Origin: Phycisphaerae bacterium
GTDB taxonomy: Bacteria; Planctomycetota; Phycisphaerae; Phycisphaerales; UBA1924
DNA length: 64,000 nucleotides
Assembly (NCBI GenBank): GCA_016793805.1
Contig: JAEUIZ010000028.1
Location: forward strand, 1-64,000
Direction of reading: 5' to 3'
Shown here: positions 51,632 to 60,709 of the stretch, piece after piece
Numbering within the stretch: position 1 is the first letter of the stretch
Layout: each line of letters opens with the position of its first letter
Translations under genes and position numbers: made by a program
The notes under the pieces: generated by a model
The model's input: the letters and a program-made list of their open reading frames with translations, nothing else
What the model was told of the DNA's origin: nothing
Databases searched by the model: none

Positions 51632-52594
51632 ATGCGCGCGATCCGCTCCGACGGCCGACGGGTGACGCTGGAGCAGGGCACGCCCTCGCCTCAGGCCGAA
51701 ACGGGATGGGTCGTGCTCCGCCCGATCCGCATCGCGGTCACGCGCGAGGAGGCGGCGTGGGCCCGAGGCGCGCCCCGCCGCGGGGGTCCCGCCGTCGTCA
51801 CACTCGGGCGCGAGTGCGTGGCGACGGTCGCCTCGAGCGGGCCGGGCGTGGATTCGGCGCTCGTCGGGCGTCGCGTGGTGCCGATCCCGGAGGTGGTGTG
51901 CGGGACGTGCGACCGATGCCGGGGCGGGCTCTCGGCGCACTGCGAGGCGCGAAGGGACCTCGGCGAGGCGCTCGACGGTTGCATGGCGGACGCGTTCGCG
52001 CTTCCAGCGCGGAACCTGGTGGCAACACCCGCGGGCATGGACGACGACGACGCGGTGATGTGCCACGCCGTGGGCCGCGCGCTCCGGGCCGCTCAGGTCG
52101 CGGACGCGGTGGGTCGGCGATTCGTGACGGTCGTCGGCGACTCGGCCGAGGCCGTGCTCGCCGCCCAGGCCCTGGCCCGCGTCTCCACCGCCGTCCGCAT
52201 CCTGGGTGACGACATGGAACGCCTGGCCCGCTGCGAGCGCTGGGGGATCAAGCACCGCGCCATCGCCGAGGTCGGGCGTCGCGGCGACCAGGACGCCGTC
52301 GTCGAGGCCACGGGCACGGCCGAGGGGTTCGCCCTCGCGCTGGGTCTCGTCCGGCCGCGCGGCTTGATCGTGTGTGCGTCGCCCCCGCGCGAGCCCACGG
52401 ACCTCGCCCCGGCCCGCGAGCGCGAGGTGACGGTGACGTTCGTGCGTGCCGGGTCGGTCTCCGAGGCCCTCGCGGCGCTCTCGCGCCGACAGATCGACGC
52501 CGCGGGGCTCATCGCGCGCCGCCATCGTCTGGCCGACGGCCTGGACGCGCTTCAGGCGGCCGTGAGTCAACCCGTCGTCGTCATCGATCCGTAG
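51632..52594 (+). CDS. Zinc-type (MDR) alcohol dehydrogenase-like protein
   Basis: The protein has 320 residues. It has the N-terminal GroES-like domain, a structural zinc lobe V-C-G-T-C-D-R-C-R-G-G-L-S-A-H-C (four Cys), then a Rossmann part (VTVVGDSAEAVLAAQALARV) and DAVVEATGTAEGFALALGLV, as in the MDR superfamily. The catalytic-zinc triad is not clear: the usual G-H-E is replaced by LGRECV. It is shorter than the usual 340-350 residues. It could be an MDR enzyme with altered chemistry. Confidence 0.8.
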   Translation: MRAIRSDGRRVTLEQGTPSPQAETGWVVLRPIRIAVTREEAAWARGAPRRGGPAVVTLGRECVATVASSGPGVDSALVGRRVVPIPEVVCGTCDRCRGGLSAHCEARRDLGEALDGCMADAFALPARNLVATPAGMDDDDAVMCHAVGRALRAAQVADAVGRRFVTVVGDSAEAVLAAQALARVSTAVRILGDDMERLARCERWGIKHRAIAEVGRRGDQDAVVEATGTAEGFALALGLVRPRGLIVCASPPREPTDLAPAREREVTVTFVRAGSVSEALAALSRRQIDAAGLIARRHRLADGLDALQAAVSQPVVVIDP

Positions 52595-52685
52595 GGGCAC
52601 CCCGAACATCGGCCTTCACACTCGTCGGGACGGAAATCCGCCCGCGCCGCATCTATAACCACGGGGGTGCGCAGCGGGGTAATCC

Positions 52686-53666
52686 ATGGCCGAGACGACG
52701 ACGCGCGAGGCCGAACAGGCCTCGGACATGATCGCCAGACTGGTCACCGCGGTTGAGGCGGTGGTCGTGGGCCAGCGGGCGATGATCGAGGGGCTGCTGG
52801 TCGGGCTGCTCACGGGCGGGCACGTGCTGCTCGAGGGCGTGCCCGGGCTGGCCAAGACGCTGACGGTGCACACGCTGGCGCACGCGATCAAGGCCAAGTT
52901 CTCGCGGATCCAGTTCACTCCGGACTTGTTGCCGGCCGACCTGATCGGGACGCTGATCTACAACCCGCGCGAGGGCACCTTTGCGCCGCGCAAAGGACCT
53001 GTGTTCGCCAACATCGTGCTGGCCGACGAGATCAACCGAGCGCCCGCGAAAGTCCAGAGCGCGCTGCTCGAGGCGATGCAGGAACGCCGCGTGACGATCG
53101 GCGACCACACGTACGCCCTCGACGACCCGTTCCTGGTCCTGGCGACGCAGAACCCCATCGAGCAGGAGGGCACCTACCCCCTGCCCGAGGCCCAGGTCGA
53201 TCGGTTCATGCTCAAGTTGACCGTCGAGTATCCGACGAAGGAGCAGGAGCGCGCGATCGTCGATCGCATGGGCACGGGTCGGCCCACGGTGCGCGTGGAC
53301 CCTGTCGTGGACCTGGCGCAGATCGCGGCGGCGCGATCGGCCGTCGAGGCCGTCCGGCTCGACCCGCGGATCCGCGACTACATCGTCGATCTCGTCCACG
53401 CGACGCGCGCCCCAGCGGAGCATGGGCTGGACATCGGCCGGCTGATCGAGTTCGGCGCGTCGCCCCGCGCCAGCATCAACCTGGCGCTGGCCTCGCGGGC
53501 CCACGCGCTGCTCCGCGGGCGGGCGTACGTCCTGCCCGCGGATGTCAAGGCGATCGCGCCGGACGTGCTCCGTCATCGCGTGATCGCGAGTTACGAGGCC
53601 CAAGCCGAGGGGGTGAACTCGGACCAGATTGTGCGTCGAATCCTCGACCACGTGCCCACGCCGTAG
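52686..53666 (+). CDS. moxR: MoxR-family AAA+ ATPase, start of Bat operon
   Basis: The protein has 326 residues. Walker A is GHVLLEGVPGLAKTLTVHTL, Walker B NIVLADEINRAPAKVQSALL, sensor 1 FLVLATQNPIEQEGTYPLPE, and the lid is RASINLALASRAHALLRGR. MoxR ATPases act as chaperones that mature VWA proteins or metallo-complexes. The next six genes (DUF58, VWA, BatD, TPR) are the standard partners, so this one probably drives assembly of the membrane VWA complex. A 176-bp gap without a gene separates it from the DUF58 gene. Confidence 0.95.
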   Translation: MAETTTREAEQASDMIARLVTAVEAVVVGQRAMIEGLLVGLLTGGHVLLEGVPGLAKTLTVHTLAHAIKAKFSRIQFTPDLLPADLIGTLIYNPREGTFAPRKGPVFANIVLADEINRAPAKVQSALLEAMQERRVTIGDHTYALDDPFLVLATQNPIEQEGTYPLPEAQVDRFMLKLTVEYPTKEQERAIVDRMGTGRPTVRVDPVVDLAQIAAARSAVEAVRLDPRIRDYIVDLVHATRAPAEHGLDIGRLIEFGASPRASINLALASRAHALLRGRAYVLPADVKAIAPDVLRHRVIASYEAQAEGVNSDQIVRRILDHVPTP

Positions 53667-53842
53667 GAGAGAGCCACCGAAGAGGCCCAAGGGCGCTGAG
53701 AGAATGGAGCGAGGGACATGACGCAGGCGAACGGCAGGCTCCGCGAATCGGCCCAGTTCCTCGGTGGATCCGAGGCGCGCCGCGGCCGCGCTCCGTCGCC
53801 GTCGCCCGATCGCCGTTCGTGTGTTGCGTCATGGGGGATCCC

Positions 53843-54724
53843 ATGCTGACCGACGAACTCATGCGCGAGGTTCGACGGCTCCAGGTCCGAACGCGTCGGC
53901 GGGTCGAGGGGCTGTTCGCGGGTCGCTACCACTCCGCGTTCAAGGGCCGCGGGATCGAGTTCTCCGAGGTTCGGGAGTACGAGCCCGGCGACGACGTTCG
54001 CGCGATCGACTGGAACGTCACGGCCCGCACGGGCCGGCCGTTCATCAAGCGGTTCGTCGAGGAGCGCGAGTTGACGGTCGTGCTCGCGGTGGATATCTCG
54101 GCATCGGAGGCGTTCGGCTCGGCGGGCAGACCGAAGCGGCGCCTGGCCGCCGAGGCCGCGGCCGTGATCGCGCTCTCGGCGGCACGGAACAACGACCGCG
54201 TCGGGCTGCTGCTGTTCAGCGATCACGCGGAGTTGTACGTGCCCCCGCGCAAGGGCCGGACGCACCTGCTCCGGGTGCTGCGCGAACTGCTGAGTTTCGA
54301 GCCGCGGGGCCGGGGGACGGACCTGGCCGGCGCGGCGGACGTCCTCGGGGGCGTGCTCACGAGGCGGGCGCTGGTCTTCGTGGTGTCCGACTTCTTGGCC
54401 TCGGGCTGGGAGACGCGGATGCGTGTCCTGCGGCGTCGGCACGAGGTCATCGCGCTCACGCTCTCGGACCCGCGTGAGCGTTCCCTTCCCAAGGCCGGGC
54501 TCGTCGAGGTGACGGATCCGGAGACGGGCGCGCGGGCGGTCGTGGACTGCGCCTCTCGGGCCGCACGGGCTGGCTTCGAGCGGGCGTGGCAGGAGTCCGA
54601 GGCCGCGGTGAGGACCGCGCTCGACCGCGCCCGCGTGGGGCGCATCGCGCTCTCGACCGACGAGCCGTTCGTCCCCGCGCTCATCGCGTACTTCACCGCC
54701 CGGGAGCGTCGGCGGCACGCATGA
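53843..54724 (+). CDS. DUF58 VWA-like protein
   Basis: The protein has 293 residues from the ATG at 53843, preceded by GGGGGA; in-frame starts at 53831 and 53819 exist. The DUF58 signature is RYHSAFKGRGIEFSEVREYE, PGDDVRAIDWNVTARTG and RFVEERELTVVLAVDISASE, the last being the degenerate D-x-S-x-S site. It ends at an ATGA overlap with the next gene. In MoxR operons this soluble protein is a likely substrate or partner of the ATPase. Confidence 0.93.
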   Translation: MLTDELMREVRRLQVRTRRRVEGLFAGRYHSAFKGRGIEFSEVREYEPGDDVRAIDWNVTARTGRPFIKRFVEERELTVVLAVDISASEAFGSAGRPKRRLAAEAAAVIALSAARNNDRVGLLLFSDHAELYVPPRKGRTHLLRVLRELLSFEPRGRGTDLAGAADVLGGVLTRRALVFVVSDFLASGWETRMRVLRRRHEVIALTLSDPRERSLPKAGLVEVTDPETGARAVVDCASRAARAGFERAWQESEAAVRTALDRARVGRIALSTDEPFVPALIAYFTARERRRHA

Positions 54725-55692
54725 GCGCACGACTCGCCCCATCCTCTGCCACGAAGCGGCCGGAGCAGCCCCTCGGGCGGATGGCGTTGCTGGCGCTGGC
54801 CGGCGCCGCCGCGGCGCTGACGACCATCGCGGATTCGAAAGCCGTCGAGCGGACGACGACCCGCGGCCCGTTCACGCTGGTGGTGCGCACGGACCGGGAC
54901 GAGATGACCGTCGCCGATCGTCTGCGCGTCGCGGCGTGGATCAGCGTGCCCCCGGGTGCACGGGCCGAGATCGCCGACACCGGCCCGAAGTTCGGCGGGT
55001 TCACGGTCGTCTCGCGCGAGCCGTTGCCGCCCGAGCCGGTCGAGGGCGGGGGCGTGCGCACGGGCGTGGCGCTGGTGCTCGAGCCGTTCCTGGCCGGCGA
55101 GTACGAGGTTCCGGCGATCGTGGCAGCGTGCGTCGAGGCCGGGGGCGCGCGCACGGACCTGGCCTCCGACCCGCTGGCCATCCCCGTGCGCTCGATCGCG
55201 GACGAGGGCGAGGCGGAGCCCGCGCCGGCGCGGGGCGTGGTCGAGCCGGCGGCGGACGCGGGCGCGCGCTGGTGGTGGGTCGTGGGGGCCGGATGCGTGG
55301 CCGCGGCGGTGGCGGGCGGTGCGGCGGTTCGGCGGCGGAAGCCGAGGCGAACGGACGGAGGCGTGCGCGCGGCGCTGGCGGCGCTGGAGGCTCGGCGCGG
55401 GGCGAGCGGGCCGATGACGGCGGAGGACGCGGACGCGATCGTGCGCGCGCTGCGGGCGGCGGTGGCGTCGCGTGGCGAGCCGCGCGCGGGGCAACTGGAC
55501 GCCGAGGGGCTGGCGGCGTGCGCGGCGAGGTCGCTCACGCACGCGGAGGCCGAGACGCTGCGCGGGGTGTTGGCTCGGTGCGATGCGGCACGGTTTGGGG
55601 GCGAGGGAGAGGGCGATGCCCGGGCGGACATCGACGCGGCGATCTGGGCGTGTCGAGCGCTGGTGAGCGCGGGCGAGGGAGGCCGCGCATGA
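54721..55692 (+). CDS. Membrane protein of the Bat operon
   Basis: The protein has 323 residues (ATGA overlap on both sides). An N-terminal hydrophobic stretch (MALLALAGAAAALTTI) is followed by a periplasmic beta-rich domain (FTLVVRTDRDEMTVADRLRV, then GAELADT-like and VALVLEPFLAGEYEVPAIVA segments). A second membrane helix (WWWVVGAGCVAAAVAGGAAV) follows, then a cytosolic helical tail. It resembles the BatD-like beta domain plus DUF4381-type tail seen at this place in MoxR operons; I am not certain of the family. Confidence 0.75.
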   Translation: MSARLAPSSATKRPEQPLGRMALLALAGAAAALTTIADSKAVERTTTRGPFTLVVRTDRDEMTVADRLRVAAWISVPPGARAEIADTGPKFGGFTVVSREPLPPEPVEGGGVRTGVALVLEPFLAGEYEVPAIVAACVEAGGARTDLASDPLAIPVRSIADEGEAEPAPARGVVEPAADAGARWWWVVGAGCVAAAVAGGAAVRRRKPRRTDGGVRAALAALEARRGASGPMTAEDADAIVRALRAAVASRGEPRAGQLDAEGLAACAARSLTHAEAETLRGVLARCDAARFGGEGEGDARADIDAAIWACRALVSAGEGGRA

Positions 55693-56759
55693 ACCACCTG
55701 GCCAATCCTGAGGCCTTGGCGCTGCTCGTGCTCGTGCCGGTGGCGGCGTGGGCGCTCTCACGTCGACGCGGCGCGGGCGGGGGGCTGTCGTACTCGGCGG
55801 CGGCACGTGCCGCGGCGCTCCCGCGGACGTGGCGCGTGCGGCTGCGGTGGCTCCCGGGGGCGCTGCGGCTGGTTGCGCTCGGGCTGCTGGCGGTGGCGAT
55901 CGCGCGGCCGCAGGAGACGAGCGGGCAGCGCCGCACGAGCACCGAGGGGATCGCGCTGCAAGTGGTGATGGACCGATCGGGCTCGATGCGGGAGCCGATC
56001 GAGTTCGAGGGCGAGGAGCGGTCGAAGTTGGAGGTCGTGCAGCGGGTCTTGTCGGCGTTCGTGCTGGGCGACGGGAAGGGGCTCAAGGGCCGGCCGGGCG
56101 ACATGATCGGGCTCATCGCGTTCGCGCGGTTCGCGGACACGATCAGCCCGCTGGCGCGGGTGCATGGGCCTCTTGTCGAGGCGGCCAAGCAGGTGCAGGT
56201 GGCATCGACTCGTGCCGAGGACGGAACGGCGATCGGGGACGCGCTGGCCCTGGCGGCGGCGCGGCTGAAGCGCGCGGAGGAGGAGGTGGCGCGGGCGCCG
56301 CGCGGGAGCAGCGGCAGGCCGGAGTTCACGATCAAGAGCAAGGCGATCGTGCTCCTGACCGACGGGCAGAACAACGCGGGCGAGGCGTCGGTGGACGAGG
56401 CGGCGGCGCTCTGCAAGCAATGGGGCATCCGGATCTACGCGATCGGCGTGGGCGCGGGGGAGCGGTTCGCCGTCATGCGCGGGCTGTTCGGCGACCAGAG
56501 GATCCCCGTGGGCAGCGGGATCGACGAGCGAACGCTGCGTGCGGCGGCGGAGGCGACGGGCGGGCGGTACTGGCCGGCGGAGGATGGGGAGTCGCTGACG
56601 CGGGCGTACGCCGAGATCGACGCGCTGGAGAAGACGCGGATCGAGGTGCGGGAGTTCACGAGCGTGCGGGAGCGATTTGTGCCGCTGGTGGTGGCGGCGC
56701 TGGGGCTGGTGGTGCTCGAGTCGCTGCTGGGGGCGACGGTCTTGCGGAGGTCGCCATGA
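55689..56759 (+). CDS. batA: BatA-like VWA membrane protein
   Basis: The protein has 356 residues from the ATG at 55689, overlapping the upstream stop by 4 nt. Two N-terminal helices (LALLVLVPVAAWAL, then LRLVALGLLAVAIARPQ) precede a VWA domain with ALQVVMDRSGSM (D-x-S-x-S), LIAFARFADTISPL, RAEDGTAIGDAL (the Thr) and AIVLLTDGQNNAG, and a C-terminal helix. This is the standard aerotolerance BatA layout. The metal site is intact. Confidence 0.93.
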   Translation: MNHLANPEALALLVLVPVAAWALSRRRGAGGGLSYSAAARAAALPRTWRVRLRWLPGALRLVALGLLAVAIARPQETSGQRRTSTEGIALQVVMDRSGSMREPIEFEGEERSKLEVVQRVLSAFVLGDGKGLKGRPGDMIGLIAFARFADTISPLARVHGPLVEAAKQVQVASTRAEDGTAIGDALALAAARLKRAEEEVARAPRGSSGRPEFTIKSKAIVLLTDGQNNAGEASVDEAAALCKQWGIRIYAIGVGAGERFAVMRGLFGDQRIPVGSGIDERTLRAAAEATGGRYWPAEDGESLTRAYAEIDALEKTRIEVREFTSVRERFVPLVVAALGLVVLESLLGATVLRRSP

Positions 56760-57739
56760 GGCTGCCGACGGTGCACTGGGGCTCGCCGGGGTGGGCGCAC
56801 GCGATGTGGGCGGCGCTGGTGGTGGTGCTGCTGCTGGCGTGGATGTGGCGGCAGCGCCGGCGCGACGCGGTGCGCTTCGCGGGCGCCGGAGCGTGGCGCG
56901 TGTCGGCGTGGCGGCGGTGGACGCGCACGGCGATGGTGGTCGGCGCGACCGGGGCGATGGGCGTGGCGCTGGCGCGCCCGCAGACCGACCCCCGGGAGCG
57001 CGACGTGTCGGTACGCGGGCGCGACGTGGTGTTCCTGGTCGATGTCTCGCGGTCGATGCTGGCCACGGACCTCGCGCCAAGCCGGCTCGAACGGGCGAAA
57101 CTGTGGATCAAGGATGTGGCGGCGGGCCTCGCGGGCGACCGGGTGGCGCTGGTGGCGTTCGCGGGGGCGAGCGTGGTCGCGTGTCCGCTGACTTTGGATT
57201 ACGGCTTTTTCACGATGGCGCTCGACGAACTCTCGCCGCGGAGCGTCCCGCGCGGGGGCACGCTCATCGGCGACGCGATCCGCAAGACGATCGCGCAGGT
57301 CTTTGACCCGGCGGCGCGGCATCGGGACATCATCCTCATCACCGACGGCGAGGACCAGGAGAGTTTCCCTGTGGAGGCCGCGGGCGAGGCGGGCAAGCAG
57401 GGCGTGCGGATCATCGCGATCGGGGTCGGCAGCGAGACCGGCGCGGCGGTGCCGGCTGAGGCAGGGGGCACGATGCGGGAGGCGGGCACCGAGGTGCGAT
57501 CCAGGCAGGATGCCGCGGGGCTGGCCAAGATCGCGGCGGCCTCGGCGGGCGGGGTGTACCTCAACGTCGGGACCGGGACGATCGACCTCGATCGGGTGTA
57601 CGCGGACCTCGTGGCGGCATCCGAGAAGTCGGAAGTCAAAGCGTCGGCGTCGGTCGAGTATGCCGAGCGGTTCCCGTGGTTCCTGGCGATCGCGCTGGCG
57701 ATGCTCTTCGTGGAGGGATTCATCCGTGATCGGGCGTGA
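56756..57739 (+). CDS. batB: BatB-like VWA membrane protein
   Basis: The protein has 327 residues (ATGA overlap with batA). The layout parallels BatA: two N-terminal helices, A-L-A-R-P-Q-T-D-P, VVFLVDVSRSMLATDLAPSR (D-x-S-x-S), VALVAFAGASVVACPLTLDY, the Thr in RGGTLIGDAI, DIILITDGEDQES, and a C-terminal helix. It probably pairs with BatA in the inner membrane. The next gene begins 14 bp before its end. Confidence 0.93.
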   Translation: MRLPTVHWGSPGWAHAMWAALVVVLLLAWMWRQRRRDAVRFAGAGAWRVSAWRRWTRTAMVVGATGAMGVALARPQTDPRERDVSVRGRDVVFLVDVSRSMLATDLAPSRLERAKLWIKDVAAGLAGDRVALVAFAGASVVACPLTLDYGFFTMALDELSPRSVPRGGTLIGDAIRKTIAQVFDPAARHRDIILITDGEDQESFPVEAAGEAGKQGVRIIAIGVGSETGAAVPAEAGGTMREAGTEVRSRQDAAGLAKIAAASAGGVYLNVGTGTIDLDRVYADLVAASEKSEVKASASVEYAERFPWFLAIALAMLFVEGFIRDRA

Positions 57740-58832
57740 ACGAAACGGAGTGCGGGGATGGGCGTGGATGCTCGCGGCGGCGATGCTCGCGTGGCCCGGC
57801 GCGGCGCGGGCGCAGGGCATCGGCGACGTGCGCGAGGGGAACGCGCTCCTTGCGGCGGGCAAGCACAGCGAGGCCGCGGAGCGATACGAGAGGGCGCTCC
57901 GGGGCGCCAGCGGGCAGGACGTGGCGGCGTTCAACCTGGGGTGCGTGCTGCTGGCCGAGGGCAAGCACGCGGAGGCCGCGGCGAGATTCCGCGAGGCGGA
58001 CCGGTTGACGCGCAACCCGAAGGTGTCGGCGCGGGCGAGGTACAACCTGGGGCGGGCGCTGTTCGATTCGGCGAGCGCGCGGCCGGACGAGGGCGCGATG
58101 CAGCGGCTGGCGGAGTCGGCGGCGGCGTTCCGCTCGGTGCTTGAGGTCGATCCGGGCGACCGGGACGCGGCAAGGGCGGTCGAGATCGTGCGGCGGGCGA
58201 TGAAGAGGACGCAGGACGAGCAGGATCGCGCCAAGCAGGAGCAGCAGAAGCAGCAGCAGGAGCACGAGCAGCAGGCGGACGAACTGGAGAACCTGGCCAA
58301 CGAGCAGCAGAAGCAGGCCGACCAGAGCCAGGAGGCCTCGAAGCAGCCGGATCGATCGCAGCGGCAGCAGCAGAGCGAGCGGCAGGCCGAGGCGCAGCGA
58401 GACTTGAGCCAACAGACGGAGCAAGCCAGGGAACGGCAACGCGGCGCACCGAGCAGGTCGATGGAGGAAGCGAGGCAGGAGCAGGAGGCAGCAGAGGAGG
58501 CCTTGAAGGCGAACGATCCGAAGAAGGCCTCGGAGCACCAGCAGCGGGCCGCGGACAAGTTGCGCGAGGCGGCGGATGAGGCTCGGGAGCGGGCGCGCGA
58601 GGCCGGGAAGCAGGAGCAGCCTCCGGGCGAGCAGGCGGGCAAGGAGTCGGGGACGCCCCGACAGGAGCCGGGCGAACCGACGAAGCAGGCCGAGGCGAAG
58701 GAGACGAAGGAGTCGGCGAAGCGTGACCCGACGGCGGCGGCGCTGCTCGACCGCGAGAAGCGGCAGCGTGAACAGCGGCAGGCGGTGCGGGCGGTCCGCG
58801 GAGCGAAGGAGCCGGTGGCAAAGGACTGGTAG
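57726..58832 (+). CDS. BatC-like TPR protein with Gln-rich coiled coil
   Basis: The protein has 368 residues. The GTG at 57726 gives a complete signal peptide (I-G-R-E-R-N-G-V-R-G-W n-region, then MLAAAMLAWPGAARAQG). Residues 30-150 are TPR (GDVREGNALLAAGKHSEAAE, VAAFNLGCVLLAEGKHAEA). From about 160 to the end is a polar region rich in Gln, Glu and Lys that should form a long coiled coil (EQQKQQQEHEQQADELENLA). This is the place and domain set of BatC/BatE-type proteins. The periplasmic coiled coil may bridge VWA proteins. Confidence 0.85.
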   Translation: MIGRERNGVRGWAWMLAAAMLAWPGAARAQGIGDVREGNALLAAGKHSEAAERYERALRGASGQDVAAFNLGCVLLAEGKHAEAAARFREADRLTRNPKVSARARYNLGRALFDSASARPDEGAMQRLAESAAAFRSVLEVDPGDRDAARAVEIVRRAMKRTQDEQDRAKQEQQKQQQEHEQQADELENLANEQQKQADQSQEASKQPDRSQRQQQSERQAEAQRDLSQQTEQARERQRGAPSRSMEEARQEQEAAEEALKANDPKKASEHQQRAADKLREAADEARERAREAGKQEQPPGEQAGKESGTPRQEPGEPTKQAEAKETKESAKRDPTAAALLDREKRQREQRQAVRAVRGAKEPVAKDW

Positions 58833-58834
58833 CG

Positions 58835-60709
58835 ATGAGGACGGGTCCAGGACAACTCGGCAAGGCGTGGACGGCGATGGTGGCGGCGGTGCTGCTGCTG
58901 GCCTCGCCGACGAGGGCGCAGGACATGGGCGCGACGGCGCAACTCTCGGCGTCGAGGGCGTACATCGGCGACGCGGTGACATTGCAGATCACAGTGAGCG
59001 GGGCGTCGGAAGCGGCAGCGCCGGACCTCTCGGGGATCGAGGGCGTGCGCGCGGAGTACGTGGGCGGGCAGGACACGTCGAGCCAGAGCGTGACGATCGT
59101 CAATGGGCGACGGACGGAGCGGGTGAGCCGCTCGTACATCATGCAGTATCGCTTGACGCCCACGCGGGCGGGGCGGATCGAGATCCCGCCGATCGAGGTG
59201 GTGGTGAACGGAACGGCGCACCGCACGAACGCGGTGACGCTCACGGCGTTGGAGCCGGGTGAGAGCGATGACTACGCGCTTCGCGCGGAGTTGGACAAGC
59301 CGCGGGCGTACGTGGGCGAGCCGATCCGCCTGACGCTGACGTGGTCCCTGCGCAAGCCGGCGCGGGCGCCGCGGCTGAGCGGGCCGGACGGTGGGAACGA
59401 GTACGACATCTACGAGGGCCCCGACCCGCGTCCCCCGGGGACGGCCCAGGACGACCAGCGGTTCCCGGTGCTGGAGTTCTTGGGCGGGCGCGCGGTGGCG
59501 CGGATGGGTCAGGGGACGCTGGGCGGCGAGCGCGTGACGACGGTGACGATCGAGCGTGTGATCGTGCCGCGGCGGGCGGGGACGTTGCGCATCGGCCCGT
59601 ACTCTGCCGCGTTCGACGCGGTGGTGGGCCAGCGGGCGCCGACGTTCTTCGATTCCCCGTTCGACGACCGCTCGATCACGGAGCGGACGGTGATTGCGTC
59701 CAAGCCGGTCGAGTTGGACGTGCGCGAGGTGCCGACCGAGGGCCAGCCCGAGAACTTCGATGGCCTGGTGGGCGAGTTCTCGCTCTCGGCGTCAGCGGGA
59801 GCGAGCGAGGCGAGCGTGGGCGATCCGATCGGGCTGACCGTGCGGATCACGGGCCCGGAGCCGCTGGACCGCGTGACGCCGCCGGACCTCGCGAAGCAGG
59901 CGGGGTTCGAGGACTTCAAGTTGTCGCCCGAGGGCTGGCAGGCGGGGAAGGGCGAGCGGGCGGGGGAGCGGGTGTTCACGACGACGATCCGCCCCCGGCA
60001 CGGTCGCGTGAAGGAGATCCCGGCGATCGTGATGCCGTACTTTGACACGCGGAGCGGGACGTACTCGGGCGCGGCGTCGCGGGCGATGCCGCTGGTGGTG
60101 CGGTCGGCGCGCGAGGTGACGTCGGCGGACGCGATCGGGGCCGCGGCGGCGCCGGTGTCGGCGGCGCAGGCGACGATCACGAGCCTGGCGCCGGGCGTTC
60201 GCGCGAACTACGAGGGCGCGGACGTGCTGCGCGACGAACGGACGCCGTTGCTGGGGATGGTGCGCGAGCCGGGTTGGGCGGCTTTGCTCGTGGGCCCCCC
60301 GCTGCTCTTCGGGGCGATCGCGCTGGCGCGGGCGCGGGGACCGGAGACGCCCGAGCGGAGGCGGGCGCGGGCGATGGCGCGGGCGAGGCGCTCGCTCCGG
60401 CCCGGGGCGGACGCGGCACGAATCGCCGGCGCGATCCGCGAGTACGTCGGCGCCGCGAGCGGGATTCGGCCCGAGGCGGTGACGTCGGAGGATCTGCGGC
60501 GGCTGATGGCGCGGGTCGGAGCGACCGCCGACCGAGGCACGGGGACGCGAGACCATCGCAAGCGCGAGGACTCGGCCGAGCGCGTGGCGGCGATGCTGCT
60601 CGCCTGCGAAAGCGCGGGATTTGGGGGGCCAACGCCGCCGCCGAATGCCGCGGAGGCGCTCGCGGCGTTGCGCGAGGTTGACGCGGCCCTCTCGGGAGGC
60701 CGGCCATGA
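58835..60709 (+). CDS. batD: BatD-like oxygen-tolerance protein
   Basis: The protein has 624 residues. The signal peptide (TAMVAAVLLLASPTRAQ) is followed by QLSASRAYIGDAVTLQITVS and SRSYIMQYRLTPTRAGRIEI, the BatD hallmark, then two further beta domains (RAYVGEPIRLTLTWSLRKP, then ASVGDPIGLTVRITGPEPLD). A membrane helix (WAALLVGPPLLFGAIALARA) precedes a cytosolic helical tail. BatD proteins span the membrane and support the MoxR-VWA complex. It ends in an ATGA overlap. Confidence 0.93.
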   Translation: MRTGPGQLGKAWTAMVAAVLLLASPTRAQDMGATAQLSASRAYIGDAVTLQITVSGASEAAAPDLSGIEGVRAEYVGGQDTSSQSVTIVNGRRTERVSRSYIMQYRLTPTRAGRIEIPPIEVVVNGTAHRTNAVTLTALEPGESDDYALRAELDKPRAYVGEPIRLTLTWSLRKPARAPRLSGPDGGNEYDIYEGPDPRPPGTAQDDQRFPVLEFLGGRAVARMGQGTLGGERVTTVTIERVIVPRRAGTLRIGPYSAAFDAVVGQRAPTFFDSPFDDRSITERTVIASKPVELDVREVPTEGQPENFDGLVGEFSLSASAGASEASVGDPIGLTVRITGPEPLDRVTPPDLAKQAGFEDFKLSPEGWQAGKGERAGERVFTTTIRPRHGRVKEIPAIVMPYFDTRSGTYSGAASRAMPLVVRSAREVTSADAIGAAAAPVSAAQATITSLAPGVRANYEGADVLRDERTPLLGMVREPGWAALLVGPPLLFGAIALARARGPETPERRRARAMARARRSLRPGADAARIAGAIREYVGAASGIRPEAVTSEDLRRLMARVGATADRGTGTRDHRKREDSAERVAAMLLACESAGFGGPTPPPNAAEALAALREVDAALSGGRP